39,294 nt of DNA, from assembly GCA_001917435.1 (NCBI GenBank), contig MNEA01000168.1:1-39294 (forward strand). The letters are read 5' to 3'. The position numbers and the translations under genes are program-made. Every line of letters starts with the position of its first letter. Within the stretch, counting starts at the first letter, position 1. This stretch comes from Acidobacteria bacterium 13_2_20CM_2_57_6 (GTDB lineage: Bacteria > Acidobacteriota > Terriglobia > Acidiferrales > UBA7541). Below are positions 33,520 through 39,294 of the stretch, one piece after another. The notes under the pieces are model-generated. The model was not told where the DNA came from. It saw nothing but the letters and a program-made list of their open reading frames with translations, and ran no database searches.

Positions 33520-34503
33520 CTATCCGCCAATGAATACCATGGTGCGCGAGGGTGGTAGGAAACCGGGTTCGTTAATCTGATGACCCTTCTCTTTTTCCAT
33601 GACCATCGAGCTGATATAGGTGACCAAATCGTTGTCCGAAGCCCCCTCTCGAAGCAGGGCGCGAAGGTCGTGATCGTCCTTGCTGAAAAGACATGTGCGG
33701 AGCTTGCCATCCGCAGTCAACCGGATGCGGGAGCAGTGGCCACAAAACGGCTGGGTCACCGGGGCAATGAGGCCGATTTCACCGGGCGCGCCATCGGCAA
33801 AGCGATACTTGCGGGCGGTTTCGCTGCGCTCGTGAGGTATCTGCTGGAGCGGCCAGCAAGCGTTAATGCGCTGATGGACCTCCGCGGCGGGAACGACCAA
33901 GTCGCGGGTCCAGTGGCGGTCGGCGTCGAGCGGCATGAATTCGATAAAACGCATGATGATGCCTGTTTCGCGGGCGAATCGGGCGAAGGCTTCTACCTCG
34001 TCGTCATTGATGCCGCGAACCAGGACGGCATTCACCTTGGCAGGTGCCAAGCGCGATTTCTGTGCGACGTCGATGCTGTGCATCACGGTTGAAAATGACT
34101 TCGTTCTGGTGATGCGCTCGAATTTACCGGAATCGAGCGAATCGAGGCTGATGTTGATGCGGCGGAGGCCACCGGCCAAGAGCCGGTCGCAGCGTTCGGC
34201 AAGCAGCTGGCCGTTGGTGGTCATGGACAGATCTTCGACCCCGAGGGCGTGGAGGCGCGCGATGTAGTCCTCGACACCGTCGCGCACGAGCGGCTCACCG
34301 CCGGTGATGCGGATTTTGCGAATGCCCAGGCTAAGGAAGACCCCGGCTAAACGGTCGAGTTCCGGCCAGGAGAGAATTTCGTCGTGGTCGCGGTAGTTTT
34401 CGGGATCGGCAGAGCGGCAGTAGACACAGCGGAAGTTGCAGCGGTCCGTGATGGAGATGCGCAGGTCGGTGATCTGGCGGCCGAATTTGTCATGAAGGAT
34501 CAT
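33520..34503 (-). CDS. moaA: GTP 3',8-cyclase
   Basis: A 327-residue radical-SAM enzyme that starts molybdenum-cofactor synthesis by cyclising GTP. The SAM cluster is CNFRCVYC (CxxxCxxC), the C-terminal cluster is in CGHCSRIRLTADGKLRTCLF, and the protein ends in the GG tail needed for catalysis (MVFIGG). The ATG at 34503 (MILHDKFGRQITDLRIS) fits the family start better than a GTG four codons upstream. No other moa or moe genes are in the window. Its long leader carries a terminator and a highly structured region (34558-34765), the setting of the known Moco riboswitch in E. coli moaA. Confidence 0.97.
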   Translation of the reverse strand: MILHDKFGRQITDLRISITDRCNFRCVYCRSADPENYRDHDEILSWPELDRLAGVFLSLGIRKIRITGGEPLVRDGVEDYIARLHALGVEDLSMTTNGQLLAERCDRLLAGGLRRINISLDSLDSGKFERITRTKSFSTVMHSIDVAQKSRLAPAKVNAVLVRGINDDEVEAFARFARETGIIMRFIEFMPLDADRHWTRDLVVPAAEVHQRINACWPLQQIPHERSETARKYRFADGAPGEIGLIAPVTQPFCGHCSRIRLTADGKLRTCLFSKDDHDLRALLREGASDNDLVTYISSMVMEKEKGHQINEPGFLPPSRTMVFIGG

Positions 34504-34557
34504 ACTCTGTCGCACTCGTTGGATGCGGCCGCCAGCTACCTTGGCGCACCGCAGCTC

Positions 34558-34596
34558 TTAAAACAAAACCGCCCGATCCAGTGTTTGGAATCGGGC
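34558..34596 (-). terminator. Intrinsic terminator in the moaA leader (attenuator)
   Basis: On the minus strand the stem GCCCGAT/ATCGGGC, continued by CC/GG past one unpaired base (34571-34596), is followed by GGTTTTGTTTTAAG. The T-run is only on the minus strand, so the hairpin stops transcripts heading into moaA, whose start lies 54 bases further on. This is the expected expression platform of a transcriptional riboswitch. Confidence 0.75.
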
Positions 34597-34765
34597 GCCC
34601 ACCGAAAAACCACACATTTTCGGTTTCATCGCTCCTTTCCAAACATGGGAGGCCCGGGCGTTTCCGCTCAAACCCTCAGCCCCGACGATTTCTCGGGGCA
34701 TCGCCCCGGTAGCCATGGGTTATCTCTCCCGTAGGCTTCCGGGGTCGGAGTTACAGGCCTAGTCT
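34597..34765 (-). ncRNA. Structured moaA leader RNA, candidate molybdenum-cofactor riboswitch
   Basis: On the minus strand several stems can be drawn by eye: CCGGGG/CCCCGG (34739-34744 with 34704-34709), enclosing AGCC/GGCT; GCCCCGA/TCGGGGC (34679-34685 with 34693-34699, perfect 7 bp); CTCC/GGAG with the segment GGAAAGGAGCGATGAAACC (34624-34642); and ACCGAAAA/TTTTCGGT (34601-34608 with 34617-34624, perfect 8 bp). The terminator follows directly. Position upstream of moaA and this layered fold suit the Moco riboswitch class; the GGAAAGGAGC...GAAACC string resembles what I remember of that class, but I could not check it against the family model. It could also be an undescribed leader. Confidence 0.6.
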
Positions 34766-34853
34766 ACGCCGCCCACCGGAAGTACGCAATTGGGACACTC
34801 GAAAGCACAGCTAAGGATGACCCCGCGGATTGTGATAGAGTTTTGGCCACGCC

Positions 34854-36035
34854 ATGCGGATCTTCGTTCTAGGGGCTGGGGCGACCGGCTCCCTTCTCGC
34901 GCAATTGCTGGAGCGGCAAGGACATACGGTCTGGTGCGGAGATCGTGATCCGGGGCGCGCGCGGCGCTTCCTTGGCAAGAGAAGCACCATCGCGGTAACG
35001 GAAGTGAACGCGCGAAACCTCCGTGGAATCGTGAAGACCGCAAAGGGCTGCCAGCTCGTCGTTAACGCTTCGGCTTCGGTTTTTAACGAGATTGTGTTGC
35101 GCGCCGCGCTGCGGTTGCGCGCGCATTACGTTGATTTAAGCTCCCACCTGACACGGCACCCCTTCAAGGCCGAACAGTTCCGCTACGGGAAGAAATTCGA
35201 AGAAAAAAACCGCGTAGCGCTGATTAATACCGGAGTGGCACCCGGTCTCACAAATTTGCTGGTGAAGCGAGCCGCGGAACTGTTGGACGAAGTCCAATCG
35301 GTGCACATCCGCCTGTATGAAAGCAGCGAGAGCGACGATCCGATCTCTCAATGGTCGCCGGAAGTATCCTTCGACGAGGCCATCTCGCATCCGCGCGTCT
35401 ATCGCGATGGAAAATTTCAATTGGGCAAGCGTTTCTCGGAAATCGAAAAATTCCGGTTCCCAGACCCCATTGGGACCATACGAGTGGTCCTGGCCGCACA
35501 AGACGAGGTGGCCACTCTTCCCCGTTTCATTCCCGTGCGGGAGCTCGACGTGAAAATCGGCGGCAACGAAATCGATCGGCTGCGCCGCTGGCACAAACTG
35601 GGGAGATTATCGAAATCGCGGGGAATGCTGAGGCGCCAATTTCCGCAAACCCATTCCCCGCGAATGATCGCCAAGCTGATTCGGCAAGGGATTTTACAGA
35701 ATGCGAGGTTCGCGGCTGCGGTTCTGGTGCGGGGAGTAAGACACAACAGGAAGGACGATCAATACCTGCTGATCCGTAGCGATTGCATGTTTCCCACGCT
35801 CTACCAGATACGGCAGCAGGGACGATTTACTACGCCAGTGGCCTATGCCACGGCACACGTTGCCGCGCTCTTCATCAAGTTTTTCCCGCGGGAACTTGCC
35901 GGCGTTTTCGCACCGGAGATGCTGCCCGCCGAAACCCGCCGTGCCATTCTCGCGGGAATCCGCAACGGTGGCATCCGAATGACGCACAAGGAGACCGTTC
36001 TCAAGAACATCAGTGAGGACGACGAAGAATTTTAA
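34854..36035 (+). CDS. Saccharopine dehydrogenase-like NAD(P)-binding protein
   Basis: A 393-residue protein with an N-terminal Rossmann fold: MRIFVLGAGATGSLLAQLLE (GxGxxG near 7-12) and an acidic end to the second strand (GDRDP). VVNASASVFNEIVLRAALRL, HYVDLSS and NTGVAPGLTNLLVKRA match the saccharopine dehydrogenase/homospermidine synthase fold. Its role is uncertain: relatives act in lysine and polyamine metabolism or are uncharacterised reductases. The start is the ATG at 34854. It diverges from the moaA leader and is the only plus-strand gene in this part of the window. It ends before a long hairpin at 36037. Confidence 0.9.
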   Translation: MRIFVLGAGATGSLLAQLLERQGHTVWCGDRDPGRARRFLGKRSTIAVTEVNARNLRGIVKTAKGCQLVVNASASVFNEIVLRAALRLRAHYVDLSSHLTRHPFKAEQFRYGKKFEEKNRVALINTGVAPGLTNLLVKRAAELLDEVQSVHIRLYESSESDDPISQWSPEVSFDEAISHPRVYRDGKFQLGKRFSEIEKFRFPDPIGTIRVVLAAQDEVATLPRFIPVRELDVKIGGNEIDRLRRWHKLGRLSKSRGMLRRQFPQTHSPRMIAKLIRQGILQNARFAAAVLVRGVRHNRKDDQYLLIRSDCMFPTLYQIRQQGRFTTPVAYATAHVAALFIKFFPRELAGVFAPEMLPAETRRAILAGIRNGGIRMTHKETVLKNISEDDEEF

Positions 36036-36036
36036 G

Positions 36037-36080
36037 CCGGCGGCGGCGCTTTCCTATCCGCTGGCAAAGCGCGCCGCCGG
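36037..36080. terminator. Long bulged hairpin between convergent genes
   Basis: CCGGCGGCGGCGCTTT (36037-36052) pairs with AAAGCGCGCCGCCGG (36066-36080): 15 base pairs with one bulged G and a 13-base loop, starting 2 bases after the stop of the saccharopine-dehydrogenase-like gene. There is no clear T-run, so termination may need a factor, or it may protect the 3' end. Confidence 0.6.
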
Positions 36081-36099
36081 TGCCGATTCGAATCGACAA

Positions 36100-36843
36100 T
36101 CAGTCCGCGGAGGCGGGCTTTGCGTTGCCAGAAAAGTGAATAGTGATCAGGAACCCATTCGTTCCGTCGTAAGAAAACTTATGGCCGTCCCCTTCGAAGG
36201 TTTCGTGCTTGCTCTTCCACATGCGGAAGCCGTCGTTGGATTGCGCGCCCCAATATTTCAAGTTGCGTATGACAACTTCGTGGGCTGGGCTGTCACCCTT
36301 CACGCGTTCAAGGATGACTTCACCTTTGCCGTCGTTCATCTTGGCGTGAGCCACTCCTGTCTTGTTGTCTACGTTCCATGAGAACGCAGCGGTTTGCGCG
36401 GCCTGTTTCTGCCAAGGAATCGGATAAAGCTGCCCGAGGATGTCCGCAAGTGCGGCCTGCTGCTCCTTGCTGACGCCGGGATCGAAGTTCACCACCAGCC
36501 AAGAGTCTTTGCCGGTGCTCCAGTCGCTACCCAGATCCGTAGCGATCCAGACCTTGGCGCCATCCAGCTTGACGTCCTTGTAAGTGCCTTTGTCCACTTT
36601 GAGAACGAGGTTGGCACGGCAGAAGTGCTCTTCCGCATGGTGCTCACCCATTGCCATGTGGTTCGTGGAATGATCGTTGAAATAGCAGGGACAGAACATA
36701 TCGCAGCTGCAAGCTTCGATGTAGCTGGCAGTCATATCAAAATCGGGCTTAGAAGTTTTCTCCTGCGCAGGAGAAGTGAAGTAGACGAGACCGAGTGCGA
36801 GCGCAAGGAGAGGAGTTGCAAGCATTCGAGACGGACGGAGCAT
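36100..36843 (-). CDS. DUF1326 protein with signal peptide
   Basis: A 247-residue protein. DUF1326 is recognised by ASYIEACSCDMFCPCYF (Cys pattern CxCxxxCxC, residues about 40-56), HFCRANLVLKVDKGTYKDVK, WKSKHETFEG and the C-terminal DGTNGFLITIHFSG. The first 26 residues (LATPLLALALGLVYFTS) form a signal peptide, so the Cys-rich domain is extracytoplasmic; metal binding is plausible but the function is unknown. The start is supported by AGGAGGA 6 bases before the ATG. The 5' leader holds further hairpins (36878-36950). It is downstream of cstA-ybdD on the same strand. Confidence 0.9.
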   Translation of the reverse strand: MLRPSRMLATPLLALALGLVYFTSPAQEKTSKPDFDMTASYIEACSCDMFCPCYFNDHSTNHMAMGEHHAEEHFCRANLVLKVDKGTYKDVKLDGAKVWIATDLGSDWSTGKDSWLVVNFDPGVSKEQQAALADILGQLYPIPWQKQAAQTAAFSWNVDNKTGVAHAKMNDGKGEVILERVKGDSPAHEVVIRNLKYWGAQSNDGFRMWKSKHETFEGDGHKFSYDGTNGFLITIHFSGNAKPASAD

Positions 36844-36906
36844 TTATTCCTCCTAAAAAAAGTGTGTTCTGAAGGGCCCAACGGAGAGTTGCCCAGGAGT
36901 TTACTC

Positions 36907-36950
36907 CTGAGGCTGAGTAGCGGCAAGAGGCATCTTGGCCCCAGCCTCAG
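36907..36950 (-). repeat. Long hairpin starting at the ybdD stop codon
   Basis: A perfect 9-base inverted repeat CTGAGGCTG / CAGCCTCAG (36907-36915 and 36942-36950) whose 5' arm on the minus strand contains the UGA stop of ybdD. An inner stem (GGC-AAGA / TCTTGCC with one bulge, loop TGCC) stacks inside. A further short palindrome GGAGTTTACTCC follows at 36898-36909. No T-run follows at once. Probably a transcript-end or stability element between ybdD and DUF1326. Confidence 0.65.
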
Positions 36951-37147
36951 CAGCAGCGATTGGGCTTGGAATAGCGGCGATTGAGCTGTTCCACATAGAA
37001 CTCGGCCGGAGAAAGTGCGCGGCCCGAACTTGATTGCGTGCTTTTCGAACGGAGGTAGGTTTCGTAGGCGGCATCGCCGCACCATTCGCGAAGACCACGC
37101 CAGAAACGGCGCAGGAATCGCGACCCAGATTTTGCGGCGTATCGCAT
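36947..37147 (-). CDS. YbdD/YjiX family (DUF466) CstA-associated protein
   Basis: A 66-residue basic protein of the YbdD/YjiX family. FWRGLREWCGDAAYETYLRS, LSPAEFYVEQLNRRYSKPN and the terminal RCC are diagnostic. In E. coli and relatives this small protein is encoded next to cstA/btsT-type transporters and is needed for full pyruvate uptake. It overlaps the end of cstA at its start codon, so translation is coupled. The C-terminal Cys-Cys pair precedes a UGA stop at 36947-36949; some family members elsewhere are annotated as selenoproteins near this position, but here the UGA is treated as a stop. Confidence 0.92.
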   Translation of the reverse strand: MRYAAKSGSRFLRRFWRGLREWCGDAAYETYLRSKSTQSSSGRALSPAEFYVEQLNRRYSKPNRCC

Positions 37148-39234
37148 CAGTCGTCCCCATGGGCGGCACCGGAGAAGTCCGCAGCCCAGCGCGTAGCGAC
37201 GTATGGCGATTCGTGAAGCACCGATTCCTTGCGGCGGCTGAGTATCGCATACCAGTCGACGAGCGCCTCAACAATCAGAACGAGAATCATGGCCGCAAGG
37301 ACGCCCGTGACTGCAGCGTCGAGACGTTGGTTGAAAATGAGTCGCTGCGTCTCAGCAATCTTCTCAGCAGGAATCTTTCCGGCCGCAACTTGCGCGGCCA
37401 AGGCTTTGGCATAGGCGAGAAAACCGATACGCGGATTGACATCAAAGATTTTCTGGTAGCTTGCGATCATAGTGATAGTAACGAGCCACGCCATCGGAAG
37501 CAGAGTCACCCAGATCCACCGGAGGCGGCCCATTTTCATCAAGATGGTGGTGGCAACGACGAGCGCGACCGCCGCGAGCAATTGATTGGAGATGCCAAAG
37601 AGCGGCCAGAGCGAGTTAATTCCGCCGAGCGGATCGACAACACCTTGGTACAGAAAGTAACCCCACAGGGCGACGATGATGGCGCTGGAAACCAAGACGC
37701 CCGGCATCCAACCGGTGCGGCCAAAGGGTTTCCAGAAGCGGCCGCCCAGATCCTGAACCATAAAGCGCCCGACGCGCGTGCCGGCGTCGAGCACCGTGAG
37801 AATAAAGAGCGCTTCGAACATGATCGCGAAGTGATACCAGATACTGAGAAGGCGTTCACCTCCGATGGTGCTCGAGAAGATTTGCGCCATGCCCACGGCA
37901 AGGGAAGGCGCACCACCCGCTCGATTGTACAGAGTCAACTCGCCCACGGAGTGTGCCAGGGCTGGCATGGTTTGCGGAGCGAGCGTGTAGCCCCAGCCGG
38001 ACATCGTCGCGGAGACGGCTTCGGGCGTACTCCCGACGATACTGGGGGGACTGTTGATCGCGAAATACACGCCCGGCGGCATGGCGCACGCGGCGACCAT
38101 GGCCATCACGCCGACAAACGATTCAAGCAGCATCGCGCCGTAACCGATGAAACGAGCATGGCTCTCGCGAAGAATCATCTTTGGCGTGGTGCCGGAAGAA
38201 ATCAGCGAATGAAATCCGCTGATGGCGCCACAGGCAATCGTAATGAAGCAAAAGGGGAAAATCTTCCCGGCGAAGACCGGGCCAGTGCCGTCAATGAAGC
38301 GTGTGAGCGGCGGCATTAGGACTTGCGGCCGGACAAACAGGATTCCCGCGGCCAGAGAAAAAATGGCGCCAGCCTTGATGAACGCGCTTAGATAGTCGCG
38401 CGGTGCCAGAAGCAACCACACCGGCAAAGCAGACGCTGCGAAGCCGTACGCAATGATGGCGAAAGCGAGCGCCACGCCGCTCAGCGTGAACACGCGTGAC
38501 CAGGAGGGAGAATCGGCCACCCACTGCCCGGCGACAACCACGAAAAGTACGAGCGCGACGCCCATGATGGAAGCTTCGAGGACGCGGCCAGGTCTGACGA
38601 AACGAAGATAAAGCCCCAGAAGCAGCGCGATGGGAATAGTCATCGCCAGGGTGAAAGTGGCCCAGGGAGAGGATTTGAGAGCGTTTACGACCACGAGGCC
38701 AATCACAGCGAGAAGAATCGTCATGATGGCAAGCACAGCCAGTTGCGCGATGAAGCCGCCGCGCTCGCTGACTTCTTCCCGGGCCATCTGGCCAATCGAT
38801 TTTCCGTCCCGCCGAATCGAGCAAAAAAGAATGACAAAATCCTGCACGCAGCCCGCAAACGCCGCTCCGGCAATCAGCCAGAGAGTGCCGGGCAAATAGC
38901 CAAATTGCGCGGCGAGCGTCGGTCCAACCAGCGGGCCAGGACCGGCAATGGCGGCGAAATGGTGGCCGAAGAGAACCCATTTGTTGGTGGGCACGAAGTC
39001 GCGGCCATCGTCGTGGCGTTCGCAGGGAGTGGCGCGCGTATCGTCGAGCGCGAGAATTTTGGCCGCGACAAAAGCGGAATAGAGCCGATAGGCCACCAGA
39101 TAACAGCACACCGCCGCCACAACAAACCAGGTGGCGTTGAGCGGCTCGCCGCGATGCAGCGCGATGGCACCGAGCGCGCCGGCACCCAGAGTCCCAAGGA
39201 CCATCCAGCCAGCGACGCGGAAGATGCGATTCAT
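37147..39234 (-). CDS. cstA: CstA-family carbon starvation / pyruvate transporter
   Basis: A 695-residue inner-membrane transporter of the CstA family, importing pyruvate or peptides under carbon limitation. The family block DGRDFVPTNKWVLFGHHFAA followed by IAGPGPLVGPTLAAQFGYLP is intact, and IACGAISGFHSLISSGTTPK and the SxGTSGGVL-like interior segments fit. About 16 transmembrane helices are predicted by eye. The ATG at 39234 overlaps the stop of an upstream gene by ATGA, and its own stop overlaps ybdD, so the three genes are translationally coupled. Confidence 0.96.
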   Translation of the reverse strand: MNRIFRVAGWMVLGTLGAGALGAIALHRGEPLNATWFVVAAVCCYLVAYRLYSAFVAAKILALDDTRATPCERHDDGRDFVPTNKWVLFGHHFAAIAGPGPLVGPTLAAQFGYLPGTLWLIAGAAFAGCVQDFVILFCSIRRDGKSIGQMAREEVSERGGFIAQLAVLAIMTILLAVIGLVVVNALKSSPWATFTLAMTIPIALLLGLYLRFVRPGRVLEASIMGVALVLFVVVAGQWVADSPSWSRVFTLSGVALAFAIIAYGFAASALPVWLLLAPRDYLSAFIKAGAIFSLAAGILFVRPQVLMPPLTRFIDGTGPVFAGKIFPFCFITIACGAISGFHSLISSGTTPKMILRESHARFIGYGAMLLESFVGVMAMVAACAMPPGVYFAINSPPSIVGSTPEAVSATMSGWGYTLAPQTMPALAHSVGELTLYNRAGGAPSLAVGMAQIFSSTIGGERLLSIWYHFAIMFEALFILTVLDAGTRVGRFMVQDLGGRFWKPFGRTGWMPGVLVSSAIIVALWGYFLYQGVVDPLGGINSLWPLFGISNQLLAAVALVVATTILMKMGRLRWIWVTLLPMAWLVTITMIASYQKIFDVNPRIGFLAYAKALAAQVAAGKIPAEKIAETQRLIFNQRLDAAVTGVLAAMILVLIVEALVDWYAILSRRKESVLHESPYVATRWAADFSGAAHGDD

Positions 39235-39293
39235 TTCGCCGCCCTGCTGGATTTAATGAACTGCGCGATATCCGCCTTTAGCTTGGCGAGTGA
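39231..39293 (-). CDS. C-terminal end of an unidentified gene upstream of cstA (cut by window)
   Basis: The last 20 codons of a minus-strand frame read SLAKLKADIAQFIKSSRAAK and end in TGA overlapping the cstA start codon (ATGA). The remainder lies outside the window, so no product can be named. The helical, basic ending and the ATGA overlap support a real coupled gene. Confidence 0.55.
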   Translation of the reverse strand, partial: SLAKLKADIAQFIKSSRAAK

Positions 39294-39294
39294 C

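Overview
The window looks like chromosomal DNA of a member of the Acidobacteriota, or a close relative, probably from a metagenome-assembled or environmental genome. This is inferred from gene content: a zinc-ribbon Ser/Thr kinase, a secreted tricorn-type protease, a DinB protein with a signal peptide, DUF1326, a YyaL-type thioredoxin/epimerase protein, and scattered respiratory genes. Base composition is moderately GC-rich and most genes lie on the minus strand. No rRNA, tRNA, CRISPR array or intact mobile element was seen. Both window ends cut a gene.

Layout. 1-7.2 kb: a truncated membrane Ser/Thr kinase, a UPF0145 protein, a plus-strand ceramide-glucosyltransferase-like enzyme and a LuxR-type regulator, a Tat-exported Mn-type superoxide dismutase, QueG, and a two-gene anti-sigma/anti-anti-sigma module. 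7.2-7.6 kb: a gap with a palindromic REP-like hairpin and what looks like a relic of a REP-associated tyrosine transposase. 7.5-11.7 kb: a MarR regulator with a palindromic operator at its start, followed by two different CLC transporters carrying CBS domains. 11.8-14.3 kb: a compact quality-control operon mutM-dtd-alkD-like-GNAT. 14.5-20.4 kb: a tricorn-like protease, a cyclase-family hydrolase, an EVE-domain protein, a Rieske ferredoxin and an isolated nuoB with its own sigma70-type promoter. 20.5-23.5 kb: an SDR dehydrogenase, a methyltransferase and thiC. 23.8-27.1 kb: two tandem paralogous membrane histidine kinases. 27.2-34.5 kb: a membrane metallophosphoesterase, DinB, then moaA-nadA-DUF2203-YyaL. 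34.5-39.3 kb: a structured, probably Moco-sensing leader of moaA, a saccharopine-dehydrogenase-like protein, DUF1326, and the cstA-ybdD carbon-starvation transporter pair.

The most interesting item is the kinase pair at 23.8-27.1 kb. The two genes share the same membrane sensor and look translationally coupled. The first (653 aa) has a complete ATP-binding catalytic domain, but the phosphoacceptor His of its H-box is Asn (NVVKKAM where HEINNPL is expected). The second (438 aa) has an intact H-box (AHEINNPL) and stops right after the dimerisation helices, with no catalytic domain. The two defects are complementary, which suggests an obligate heteromeric histidine kinase in which one subunit phosphorylates the other. 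No response regulator with a receiver domain is present in the window.
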